NCBI GenBank assembly: GCA_002421005.1
Contig: DIJC01000026.1
Coordinates: 250,650 to 314,649 of the forward strand
Length of the DNA stretch: 64,000 bases
Direction of reading: 5' to 3'
DNA from: Enterobacteriaceae bacterium UBA5654
Lineage (GTDB): Bacteria; Pseudomonadota; Gammaproteobacteria; Enterobacterales; Enterobacteriaceae
Shown: piece after piece, positions 33,558-41,898 of the stretch
Layout: the number at the start of each line of letters is the position of its first letter
Position numbering within the stretch: position 1 is the stretch's first letter
Program-made: the position numbers and the translations under genes
The notes under the pieces: generated by a model
Database searches by the model: none
What the model saw: the letters and a program-made list of their open reading frames with translations, nothing else
Told to the model about the DNA's origin: nothing

Positions 33558-35336
33558 TCAGCTGCTCAGGACATTTTCAGGCCGCTGCCCCTCTTTGATT
33601 ACCGCGTGCTGCGTTTCTTCCCGCGCCTGACGCAGCGGCGGCGCGGCGGCCTCCAGCGTCAACTGATGGGTATGAAACGCGGTAAGAGCCTGATGATGCG
33701 CCACGCTGACAATTGCCGTGTGCGGCAATCCGGCGATAAGCGCCTGATAAACCGCCGTTTCCGTTTGCGGGTCCAGCGCGCTGGTGGCCTCATCAAGAAA
33801 CAGAAAATCAGGCTGATGCAGCAGAACGCGGGCAATCGCCACCCGCTGCTGTTCTCCGCCGGACAGCCGATGCTGCCAGCGGTCTTCACTGCCAAGCAGC
33901 GCCACTACGCCCGGCAAAGAGGCGGTTATCAGCGCCTGCCGACAGGCTTCATCGCTGAATGCCGCTTCGTTATAGGGATAGCAAAGCGCCGCTTTGAGCG
34001 TCCCCACCGGCAAATAACTCTTCTGCGGCAGGAAGAAAATTTTGCGATCTCTGGCAAAGACGATCTCCCCCGCCCCCCAGTTCCACAGCCCGGCACAGGC
34101 TCTGAGCAGCGTACTCTTACCTACCCCGGACGCGCCCCGGATCAGCCAGCGCTCGCCGGGCATCACCTGCCAGTGGGTAATTGCTGTTAACGGCGTGGCG
34201 TCGGGCGCGTACAGCCGCAGATCCCGGCATTCGAAACCCGGTAAATCGTGTTCATAACGGCGCAGGGCCGAGGGTTTGTTCTCAACCGCCTGCAACGCCG
34301 CTTCCATATCCCGCAGCCGGTTAGTCAGCGCCAGCCAACGGGTGAAGCCCTGATACGCCTGCATAAAGTAGCTTAGCGTGGCACCCAGCGACCCATAAGC
34401 CATATGGATACGGGTCATGTCGCCGAAAGTGATCTCCCCACGCAGCAGTTGCGGAAGCGCCAGCAGCGTCGGCAGCGGCGACAGAAAATGCGAAAAGATG
34501 CTCTGCCCGAACGAGACTTTTAAGCCGCGAACGATCACCGCCAGCGCAATGGCCCTGACGCGGGCAAAGCGCTGGATCAGCCGATCGCCTTCCCGCTGCC
34601 CGCCCTGATAAAAGGCAATTTGCTCCGCGTTCTCGCGTACCTGCACGCCGAGAAAGCGGAAATCCCCTTCCGCATTCTGCTGTTGCATATTGAGCCCGAT
34701 TAACGATTTTCCCAGCCAGTGCGACAGCGCCACCTGCAAAATGATAGCGATATACGCGGCGTAAACCATGTAGCCGGGGATCGACCATTGCCCGCCGAGC
34801 AGTGAAAAATGCAGCGTCCCGGAGAGCGACCACAGCAGCGCGGTATAGGTCACGGTGTTAATCAGCACCATGACCAGGCTTAAAAAGAAATTAAGCGTTG
34901 CCGGGATCAGCTCGTTAACGTCGTCGGCGATGCGCTGATCGATATTGCTCAGGCTGCCATCGCGTTCAATATCATAATACGCGCGGGTACTGGTCCAGCG
35001 GCGGACATAGCGCAGCGTCATCCATGTCCGCCAGCGCAGGGCCAGATACTGATTACCGAGCACGTTAATCCAGGTCATCATCATCGCCCCCAGTCCGAGG
35101 ACAAAGCTCAGGATGAACAACGGCTTAATTTTCTGCCAGTCGACCGCGATCAGCGCGTCGGTGAACGCCCCCGTGACCCGGTTCGACTCCACGTTGACCC
35201 AGGCTGACCCCAGATTAATGCCGATCATCATGCCCAGCAGCGCAAACGCCAGCCAGCGTTCCGAAGAGCGCCAGTACGGAGAGAGGATCTGCCAGACGCC
35301 GGGTCTTGTGGCCTGAAGCCCGCGATCAGAATGCAT
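33558..35336 (-). CDS. SbmA/YddA-like ABC transporter with fused membrane and ATPase domains
   Basis: Inner-membrane ABC protein of the YddA/ABCD type, whose membrane domain belongs to the SbmA/BacA superfamily known to import peptides, microcins and other hydrophilic compounds. Of 592 residues, about 1-330 form the membrane domain with the family segment RWRTWMTLRYVRRW. The ATPase domain has Walker A GASGVGKST, FLPQKSYLPVGTL, signature LSGGEQQR and Walker B FLFLDEATSALD. The start lies inside the end of the TonB receptor gene (11-base overlap), so the two should be co-produced. Direction (import or export) is unproven; import fits the receptor partner. Confidence 0.86.
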   Translation of the reverse strand: MHSDRGLQATRPGVWQILSPYWRSSERWLAFALLGMMIGINLGSAWVNVESNRVTGAFTDALIAVDWQKIKPLFILSFVLGLGAMMMTWINVLGNQYLALRWRTWMTLRYVRRWTSTRAYYDIERDGSLSNIDQRIADDVNELIPATLNFFLSLVMVLINTVTYTALLWSLSGTLHFSLLGGQWSIPGYMVYAAYIAIILQVALSHWLGKSLIGLNMQQQNAEGDFRFLGVQVRENAEQIAFYQGGQREGDRLIQRFARVRAIALAVIVRGLKVSFGQSIFSHFLSPLPTLLALPQLLRGEITFGDMTRIHMAYGSLGATLSYFMQAYQGFTRWLALTNRLRDMEAALQAVENKPSALRRYEHDLPGFECRDLRLYAPDATPLTAITHWQVMPGERWLIRGASGVGKSTLLRACAGLWNWGAGEIVFARDRKIFFLPQKSYLPVGTLKAALCYPYNEAAFSDEACRQALITASLPGVVALLGSEDRWQHRLSGGEQQRVAIARVLLHQPDFLFLDEATSALDPQTETAVYQALIAGLPHTAIVSVAHHQALTAFHTHQLTLEAAAPPLRQAREETQHAVIKEGQRPENVLSS

Positions 35337-37707
35337 AGGTGCCCGTCAGACGCCAGGTCCGCCCGTCCTGCACGCCGAGGTACAGCGGCGTTGAAGTCCC
35401 GTAAAAGATATCGCGGTCAAAGACGTTATCAACGCCTAACTGTACTGACCACGCGGGCTGGCGGTAAAACACGGCGACATCGGTTTCCGTCTGGCTGCCA
35501 ATGGTAAAGTATTCGCCCTTATAGCCATTTTTGGTGGTTCTGGACTGGGTGCGCGCGCCGATGGATGCCCCGGCCCCCTGCAGCCGCCCTTCCTGAAATT
35601 CCCACGACGTCCACAGGCTGGCGCTGTGGCGCGGAATATCGGTTGAAGAGACCGTATTCGGATCTTTATTCTGCGACCAGGTATAGCTTCCCGCGACTTC
35701 CCAGCCGGGCAAAATAGTGCCGTTCAGATCGAGATCGAAGCCCTCCGTTTTACGCCCTTCGCTGCCGATTGCCCGACCATTGCTCCACACCACCACGTTA
35801 TTCTCGCGAATATCAAACAGTGCGGTGGTCAGGGTTAAATCATCTTCCAGCAGATTAAACTTCAGCCCCACTTCTTTTGATTTCCCGGTGGAGGGCGGGA
35901 AGATGCTGCCGCTGCGGGTATCCACCTGCGGATTCCCCTTAAAGCTGTTGAGATAATTGACGTAGGCCGTCACGTCCGGGGTGATATCAAAACTCAGCCC
36001 GTAGTTCGGGATCCATTTACTGATATTAAAACTGGACGGCTTGCCGTTGGTCAGGTAGCTGTTATTCCAGCTCGAACGCTTCAGGGCAAACTGAAGATGC
36101 AGGCGCTCCCAGAAATCGACCTGATCCTGGAACAGGAAACCGCTCTGGATCAACTTACTGGTGTAGGTCTGACCGGACGGCTCCCCGATATCCGGGAAAG
36201 AGAGCGAGCCGGGATCGTATACGTTGCCGTTGGTCAGGATTTTAAAATCGCCGTCATAGCTGGCGTAGCGTTCATACTTATAATCATGGCCCAGCAGCAG
36301 GGTTTGCTTCACCGGGCCCGTCTCAATCACGCCGCGAACATCGTTTTGCAGGCTCCAGGTTTGGTTGGTGTATTTGTTCGCCAGCGGATGACTGGTTTTA
36401 TCGCCGTTATCGGCGATATCCAGCGTCTCGTTCATCTTCACCTGACCGTAGGTGCTCTGATAGTTGGCCTTGCTGTTAAAGGTCCAGCCGTCCACCAGAT
36501 CCTGCGCGATTTCATAATAGACATTGCGGGTGCGGGTCTTGAAGTGATCGTCTTTATCGCCGAGGCGATAATTGCCCAGCTTCTGGATCTGACCATCGGT
36601 ATAAAACGTTCCGGCTGGCCCGGAATCGCGCGTCTGATTAAATTCCGCCCCCACCAGCACGCGGGTACTGTCGCCCTGCCATGCCAGCACCGGCGCGAGA
36701 TAATCCGCATGGTTGCCGTTAAAGTCAGGAAAGGCATTGCTGGATTTCATCGTCGAGACGTTCAGGCGGTAGCTGAAGGCTTTATCGTCGGTCAGCGCAT
36801 CGCCCAAATCGAAAGCGGTTTTAAACTCGCCGTAGCGCGCGGCCTCCACTTTCACCCGACGCAGCGGCTCGGTCACCGGCTTTTTACGCACGATGTTAAT
36901 CGTCCCGGCGGGCGAACTGCTGCCTGAAAGTACCGACTGCGGGCCTTTCAGCACTTCAACCCGCTCGACGCCCTCAATCGCGGTGCCCTGCCCGATGCCG
37001 ACGTTGCTGGAGTCGGAAACGCCGTCCGTCAGCCCGGAAGTGATATTTTGTCCGCGCATCCAGAAGGTGGTGGTGCCACGGTTCGAACGCACCGCCACCG
37101 TCCCGCCGGAATTTTTTAACGCATCCTCAAGCGAGGTCGCCTGCCGCTCGGTCAGCAGTTTATTGCTGATCACCGCCACCGACTGCGCCGTTTGCTGGAG
37201 CGGCGTATCGGTACGCAGCGCCGAGGAAGAGTTCGCCGGGTTGAGGACGGTTTCATCTTCACTTTCTCCGGTCACCGTGATCGCTGGCAGCGTATTTTGC
37301 TGGCGCTGGGCGAGATCCAGATCGGAGGCGCGGGAGGAAATAATCGTCAGGGTGCCATTATCGGTGGTCGTCAGCAGCAACGGCTTGCCCTGCAACAGGC
37401 GCAAAATCGCGTCGCGCGGGGTGTAGCGCCCTTTCAGCGGCGGGCTTTGCAGATTCGCCACCAGTTGCGGACTGAACGAAATCGTCTGCTGGCTCTGATC
37501 GGCAATCGCCAGCAGACCACTTTGCAAGCTGCCGCCCGCAATTGAAAAATCGTGCGTATTATTTTGCTCCGCAGCATAAATTGCTGGCGCAACGAGAGTG
37601 GCCCCGATTAATAGCGCAGAATGAATATTAATTACCCCGGTAAAATATAAATTATTGCTGAAATTGAAACGGCCCTGCCGATTCACACACTGCTTCGATT
37701 TAATCAT
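35326..37707 (-). CDS. TonB-dependent receptor with N-terminal signalling (STN) domain
   Basis: Outer-membrane gated porin for a large scarce ligand, of the FpvA/FoxA/FhuE siderophore-receptor type. From the ATG ending at 37707 it has 793 residues: signal peptide cleaved near 45 (IYA-AEQ), STN domain ~50-123 (FSIAGGSLQSGL), TonB-box-like ITVTG near 143, plug ~165-275 (EVLKGPQSVLSG), then a beta-barrel ending in the aromatic Phe of GTYAF. An STN domain implies transmembrane signalling to the FecR-like protein encoded divergently. The open frame extends to a GTG at 37791, so the start is uncertain. The ligand is unknown. Confidence 0.92.
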   Translation of the reverse strand: MIKSKQCVNRQGRFNFSNNLYFTGVINIHSALLIGATLVAPAIYAAEQNNTHDFSIAGGSLQSGLLAIADQSQQTISFSPQLVANLQSPPLKGRYTPRDAILRLLQGKPLLLTTTDNGTLTIISSRASDLDLAQRQQNTLPAITVTGESEDETVLNPANSSSALRTDTPLQQTAQSVAVISNKLLTERQATSLEDALKNSGGTVAVRSNRGTTTFWMRGQNITSGLTDGVSDSSNVGIGQGTAIEGVERVEVLKGPQSVLSGSSSPAGTINIVRKKPVTEPLRRVKVEAARYGEFKTAFDLGDALTDDKAFSYRLNVSTMKSSNAFPDFNGNHADYLAPVLAWQGDSTRVLVGAEFNQTRDSGPAGTFYTDGQIQKLGNYRLGDKDDHFKTRTRNVYYEIAQDLVDGWTFNSKANYQSTYGQVKMNETLDIADNGDKTSHPLANKYTNQTWSLQNDVRGVIETGPVKQTLLLGHDYKYERYASYDGDFKILTNGNVYDPGSLSFPDIGEPSGQTYTSKLIQSGFLFQDQVDFWERLHLQFALKRSSWNNSYLTNGKPSSFNISKWIPNYGLSFDITPDVTAYVNYLNSFKGNPQVDTRSGSIFPPSTGKSKEVGLKFNLLEDDLTLTTALFDIRENNVVVWSNGRAIGSEGRKTEGFDLDLNGTILPGWEVAGSYTWSQNKDPNTVSSTDIPRHSASLWTSWEFQEGRLQGAGASIGARTQSRTTKNGYKGEYFTIGSQTETDVAVFYRQPAWSVQLGVDNVFDRDIFYGTSTPLYLGVQDGRTWRLTGTYAF

Positions 37708-38085
37708 GTGCTTTATCACCATCAACAGAATTATAAAATTGGATTTATGTGTTTGCATAATGGCTGTACATCGACGGGGAAAAAACGACACTCAAAATGA
37801 TAAATTTTTTTAACGCTATTGATAAATCAACGGATTAACAGCGTACTCAGGCTTACTGGCGTTCTGATTCGCCCCCGCAACCGCCTGCGCCAGTGCGGTG
37901 TTTTTCCATCGTTAATGCGTAAATGCGATAAATGAATAAGGTTATCTGAAAAACATATTTTTACTTGCCGTTATTTTGCCTTAAAAACTTTTTAACGAGC
38001 GGTACGTTATTCTCATTCTTTTTTATTCAGCCAGGGGTATCCCGGTTTGGGTTTTATTATTTATTGTTAGCCTCGGGGATATGCC
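37708..38085. promoter_or_regulatory. Divergent control region between receptor and sigma genes, with Fur-like sites
   Basis: This 378-base spacer is AT-rich and holds no credible gene apart from possible N-terminal extension of the receptor. Two Fur-like stretches are seen: 38006-38020, which on the minus strand reads AAGAATGAGAATAAC and resembles a Fur half-array, about 70 bases before the sigma gene; and a weaker one at 37793-37811 around AAAATGATAAAT, near the receptor promoter. A FecI-type promoter for the receptor is expected but I cannot mark it. Confidence 0.4.
38006..38020. promoter_or_regulatory. Putative Fur box upstream of the FecI-like gene
   Basis: The sequence contains AATGAGAAT on the minus strand, a common core of enterobacterial Fur sites, but aligns to only about 11 of 19 consensus positions by eye. 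If real, it ties the locus to iron status. Confidence 0.35.
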
Positions 38086-38622
38086 ATGTATACGGAATCA
38101 AAAAATTTTCAGGGTAAAGCACCCGACCTGCTTTCATTAATATTCCGCAGCGATTACCGCTGGCTGATAAACCGGTTACGCAAAAATATTGCCTACGGCT
38201 GCGAGCCGGAGGACGTGGCCTCCGAAGCCTTTTTACGGCTGGCCGCCCTGCCCGATCTCAACGCGCTGCGCGAACCACGCGCCATGCTGACCACGCTTGC
38301 CCGGCGCGTCCTGTTTGAAAACTGGCGCAAACGCGATCTGGAGCGCGCCTGGCTGACGGCGCTGGCGAGCGAGCCGGAGCGCAGCCATCCTTCCCCGGAA
38401 GAGAGTGAAATTTTACTAGAGGCGCTGCTGGCGATCGATCAGGCGCTGGAAGGGCTGTCGGTCAAAGCGCGGCAGGCCTTTCTCTACAGCCAGCTGGACG
38501 GCCTGACCTATGCGGATATCGCCGCCCGACTCGGCGTGTCGGTCAGTATGGTCAGAAAATACATCACCAGCGCGTTGACCCAGTGCTATCTCGCCACCCG
38601 GCCCGCCGACGATCAGGATTAA
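38086..38622 (+). CDS. FecI-like ECF sigma factor
   Basis: Iron-starvation type extracytoplasmic-function sigma factor expected to direct RNA polymerase to the divergent receptor promoter. The 178-residue protein has sigma region 2 in the first ~85 residues (EDVASEAFLRL and the LFENWRKRDLE end of region 2) and region 4 from about residue 115 (LTYADIAARLGVSVSMVRKYI helix-turn-helix). It is followed after 4 bases by the FecR-like gene. The start follows a CGGGGAT ribosome-like site. Gene order sigma/anti-sigma divergent to an STN receptor is the classic cell-surface signalling layout. Confidence 0.91.
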   Translation: MYTESKNFQGKAPDLLSLIFRSDYRWLINRLRKNIAYGCEPEDVASEAFLRLAALPDLNALREPRAMLTTLARRVLFENWRKRDLERAWLTALASEPERSHPSPEESEILLEALLAIDQALEGLSVKARQAFLYSQLDGLTYADIAARLGVSVSMVRKYITSALTQCYLATRPADDQD

Positions 38623-38626
38623 CAGG

Positions 38627-39604
38627 ATGGCAAGATTACACCCACAGGATGACGTGGCGCGGCAGGCCATTGAATGGATGGTGCTGTTACGATCCGGGGA
38701 AGCCACCTCACGGGATTACGACGCGTACCTGAGCTGGCGAAGCGCGCAGCCCGCGCACGACCGCGCCTGCCAGCGTATCGAACAGACGCTGGGGCAGTTT
38801 CAGCCGCTGCTGAAAGCAATGCCGCCGGAGCCGCTGCGCCAGGCGCTGCTCGCCCCGTCCAGCCGTCGCAAAGCCCTGCATTACGGTCTGGGCGCGATTG
38901 CTACCTTTACACTTGGCGCGACGTTGCTCAATCAGCACTATCCGCTCTCGCCCCTGCTTGCCGATGTCAAAACCGTTACCGCCGAACGCCGCACCCTGGC
39001 GCTGGCTGATGGCAGCACGCTGACCCTGGACGCGCGGACGGCGCTTGATCTTGACGTCAGGCGCGACACCGCCCTGCGTCAGCTTACGCTACTGAACGGC
39101 GGCGTGCTGCTGGAGGCGGTGCAGGACCGGCAGCGCCCGTTTCACATTACCACCCGCCAGGGCACCATCCTCGCGCTGGGCAGCCGGCTGAACATCCGCT
39201 ATGAGGATGACGGCGTGCATGTGGGCGTGCTGGATAACGTCGCCAAAATTACCAACCAGCGCGGTCAGAGCGAGTTATTGCAGGCCGGACAAGGCGTCTG
39301 GTTTGACGAGCGCTCGCTGTACCGTATTGCGGTAAATGCAGAGGCGGAAACCGCCTGGACGCGCGGGCGGCTGGAGGTACAGGACCGCTCGCTGGCCTCG
39401 GTCGTGCGCTCGTTGCGCAGCTATACGCCGGGCATTATTCGCGTCGATCCCGCCGTCGCCGACCTGCGGGTCAGCGGCAATTTTCCGCTTAACGATATTA
39501 ACTTCACCCTCGACTCGCTGGCCCAGACCATGCCCATTGCCATCGTGCATACCACCGATTACTGGGTCCATATTCAGCCTGCCCGCTATGCAGGATCGGC
39601 CTGA
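38627..39604 (+). CDS. FecR-like anti-sigma/sigma regulator
   Basis: Inner-membrane signal relay between the receptor STN domain and the FecI-like sigma factor. The 325-residue protein has an N-terminal cytoplasmic DUF4880-type segment (residues ~8-50, AIEWMVLLRSGEATSRDYDAY), a single membrane helix near 88-104, and a periplasmic FecR domain (~115-215, containing LADGSTLTLDARTAL). The C-terminal ~70 residues resemble the STN-interacting region. Starts 4 bases after the sigma gene, so they are a co-transcribed pair. Followed by 112 bases before tonB. Confidence 0.91.
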   Translation: MARLHPQDDVARQAIEWMVLLRSGEATSRDYDAYLSWRSAQPAHDRACQRIEQTLGQFQPLLKAMPPEPLRQALLAPSSRRKALHYGLGAIATFTLGATLLNQHYPLSPLLADVKTVTAERRTLALADGSTLTLDARTALDLDVRRDTALRQLTLLNGGVLLEAVQDRQRPFHITTRQGTILALGSRLNIRYEDDGVHVGVLDNVAKITNQRGQSELLQAGQGVWFDERSLYRIAVNAEAETAWTRGRLEVQDRSLASVVRSLRSYTPGIIRVDPAVADLRVSGNFPLNDINFTLDSLAQTMPIAIVHTTDYWVHIQPARYAGSA

Positions 39605-39716
39605 TACCTAAAAAATTAAGCTGGCCGGTGTCACTTTTCATTTTTCATCGCACAGACAGAAAGGGGCAGGACGCGCCTTTATCAGTACGGGCAGGATAAT
39701 TTCCGACAGGGCAACA

Positions 39717-40583
39717 ATGGCAGGACAACAGGTGCAACGCGCATTAACTAAAACACTGATTGGGGAACATTTCCCGCAGCCGCTTGCGTATGCCGCCGTA
39801 AATCCGGCGACCCCGCCGCGCGCAGCGCGTCATGATTACTCAGGACCTGCGCTGGCTTTGCTCAGCGTCATCGCGCTCCATGCGGTGATGGCGGCCTGGC
39901 TGGTCACGCGAACGACGGAATATACGCCGTTAAATCTGGTCACGCCGCAGGAGAGCGCCAGCATTCAGGCCTCGCTGGTTGAATTTAGCGAACCGCCGCC
40001 CGCGCCTGCGCCCGTCGCGCAGCCGCAGGTGCTGACCGCCGATCGCGGCGAGCGGGAAGTGGCAAAAAGCGAAAGCAAACCGCTGGAGGCGGAACAAATA
40101 CCCGCGCCAGCCAGGCCGGTGGCTCCGGCACCTGTACGGAAGGTCAAAAAAGCGCCGCCGGTGAAGCCCGTGGTGTCAAAACCTGCGCCTCCCCAGCCCG
40201 TGAGAACGCCGCCGCCGGGACCGGCCACCACCAGCGGACACTCCCCCGCCCCGCTGGCAGGCAGCAGCAGCGGGCGAATGATGCAAAGCAACAGTAGCGC
40301 GCAGCCGAAAAACGTTTCCGCCATCGGCTGTGCGGTCCCGGAGCCGGACTACCCGCGACGCGCGCGCAGGCTCAAACAGGAAGGGGAAGTGCTGGTCCGG
40401 CTGGTGGTTAACCCGCAGGGGCTGCTGACCCGCTATGAGATTGCCCGCAGTAGCGGCGTTGAGGCGCTGGATCAGGCCGCGCTGGCGGCCGTGCAGAAAA
40501 CGCGCTGCTCGCCCTACGTTGAAAACGGTCAGGCCATTACGGTCATGACCCTGCAACCCGTTAATTTCAGGCTGGCGCGCTGA
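39717..40583 (+). CDS. TonB-family energy transducer dedicated to this locus
   Basis: Periplasm-spanning protein that delivers proton-motive-force energy from ExbBD to the TonB box of a receptor. The 288 residues show a 40-residue N-terminal cytoplasmic extension, a membrane helix about 43-64 with conserved H55, a Pro/Lys-rich spacer (~100-185) and a C-terminal TonB domain starting PDYPRRARRLKQEGEV near 202. The N-terminal extension is longer than in E. coli TonB. Its location beside exbBD and the receptor suggests it serves only this system. The start is uncertain because the ribosome site is weak. Confidence 0.9.
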   Translation: MAGQQVQRALTKTLIGEHFPQPLAYAAVNPATPPRAARHDYSGPALALLSVIALHAVMAAWLVTRTTEYTPLNLVTPQESASIQASLVEFSEPPPAPAPVAQPQVLTADRGEREVAKSESKPLEAEQIPAPARPVAPAPVRKVKKAPPVKPVVSKPAPPQPVRTPPPGPATTSGHSPAPLAGSSSGRMMQSNSSAQPKNVSAIGCAVPEPDYPRRARRLKQEGEVLVRLVVNPQGLLTRYEIARSSGVEALDQAALAAVQKTRCSPYVENGQAITVMTLQPVNFRLAR

Positions 40584-40619
40584 TACCCGGCTGCCGACTA
40601 TTTCGTTAAGAGGTTACTC

Positions 40620-41348
40620 ATGAATACGCTCGATTTTCACCATTTCTGGCAGCAGGGCGACGCCGTCACCCATGCGATTGCCATTATTTTGCTGGTTATG
40701 TCTCTGCTTTCCTGGACCACCATTTTGCTCAAGGGAATACAGCTTTACGCCCTGAATAAAAGCGTGCTCTACAGCCGCCAGCGTTTCTGGCAGGCGTCCT
40801 CCCTTCAGGAAGGGGCGGACGGCTTTGGCAACGCGGCGTTTAATCCGTTTCGTCATCTGGTGGTCGAAGGCCACGCCCTGCTGAAGCATCCGCATAAATT
40901 TGCCTCAACCCTGGGCGGTCACGTTGATTTAAGCGACTGGCTGGTGCGCGGGCTGAGCAATGCGCTCGACGCGGGGAGCAGCCGCTTACAGTCCGGGCTG
41001 GGGACGCTGGCCTCCATCGGCAGCACCGCGCCGTTTATCGGTCTGCTGGGAACGGTATGGGGGATTTTTCACGCCCTGCAAACCATCAGCGCCATCGGCC
41101 AGCCGGATATTTCGCAGGTTGCGGGACCGGTCGGCGAAGCGCTGATTATGACCGCCTTCGGCCTGTTCGTCGCCATCCCGGCGGTGCTCGGTTATAACGC
41201 CATTAACCGCCGCAACCGGCTGATCCACCAGGCGCTGACCCGCTTTGCCCACGATCTGCACGCCTGGCTGCTGACCGGCGCACGCGTCGAATCCGGCCAG
41301 GCCGAGTGGAGCACCGCGCCCCAGCCTGTCGTTGAACGCTCCGCATAA
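40620..41348 (+). CDS. ExbB-like proton channel subunit (MotA/TolQ/ExbB family)
   Basis: Inner-membrane pentameric channel subunit that with ExbD converts proton flow into TonB movement. The 242 residues contain three membrane helices (near 17-38, ~135-160 and ~175-200) and the family core LASIGSTAPFIGLLGTVWGI near 123-142. GAGG lies upstream of the ATG, 36 bases after tonB. Together with exbD it forms a complete private energiser; TolQ is the close paralogue, but the tonB context decides. Confidence 0.92.
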   Translation: MNTLDFHHFWQQGDAVTHAIAIILLVMSLLSWTTILLKGIQLYALNKSVLYSRQRFWQASSLQEGADGFGNAAFNPFRHLVVEGHALLKHPHKFASTLGGHVDLSDWLVRGLSNALDAGSSRLQSGLGTLASIGSTAPFIGLLGTVWGIFHALQTISAIGQPDISQVAGPVGEALIMTAFGLFVAIPAVLGYNAINRRNRLIHQALTRFAHDLHAWLLTGARVESGQAEWSTAPQPVVERSA

Positions 41349-41360
41349 TGAGGTTTCACC

Positions 41361-41780
41361 ATGAGCATGTCATCTCCGTTTGAGGAGCAGAACGATCCTC
41401 TGCTTAACGATATCAATATGACGCCGTTTATAGACGTCATGCTGGTACTGCTGATTGTTTTTATGATCACCCTGCCGGTGGTCAACCATGCGGTAAAGGT
41501 TGATTTACCGAAGGCCAGCGTGGAAAAAATGGTTCAGGATACGCAGGCGATAGACCTGGCGATTTCAGCCAACGGCGACCTTCACTGGAATAAAGAAGCT
41601 CTGACCGAAAGCCAGTTCTTCGCCCGTCTGGATGCCCTCGCGGCACAAACGACCGTTCCCGATATCCGGCTGTTCGCGGACCGGGCGGTAGAATATGGCC
41701 GGGTGGCCTGGGTAATGACCAACGCCCAGCAGCGCGGACTCACCAAAATCGATTTCGTCCTGCAACCGGATAAATCCTGA
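41361..41780 (+). CDS. ExbD-like energiser subunit
   Basis: Partner of ExbB with one membrane helix and a periplasmic domain. In the 139-residue protein the essential channel aspartate is D25 (DINMTPFIDVMLVLLIVFM), the same position as E. coli ExbD. The gene begins 12 bases after exbB. The end is followed by a strong hairpin, then the TldE-type gene. Completes the TonB-ExbB-ExbD set. Confidence 0.93.
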   Translation: MSMSSPFEEQNDPLLNDINMTPFIDVMLVLLIVFMITLPVVNHAVKVDLPKASVEKMVQDTQAIDLAISANGDLHWNKEALTESQFFARLDALAAQTTVPDIRLFADRAVEYGRVAWVMTNAQQRGLTKIDFVLQPDKS

Positions 41781-41786
41781 CGCAGC

Positions 41787-41813
41787 CCGGCAGGCGTGCC
41801 GTTCGCCTGCCGG
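41787..41813 (+). terminator. Strong hairpin between exbD and the tldE-like gene
   Basis: CCGGCAGGCG (41787-41796) pairs perfectly with CGCCTGCCGG (41804-41813) across a 7-base loop. No clean T-run follows. It may separate expression of the uptake genes from the protease genes or protect the exbD mRNA end. Confidence 0.45.
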
Positions 41814-41898
41814 ACATAAAAAACCTCCGCCAGCGGTAACACTTTTCCTCGCTCATTGCACATAACAAGTAACTCACTGAACGCGCAGGAATACCACA

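Noticed and set aside
38086..39604. Assignment as the ferric citrate genes fecI/fecR
   Set aside because: The receptor is of a siderophore type other than FecA as far as can be judged, and no fecBCDE transporter follows, so only the family name is used.
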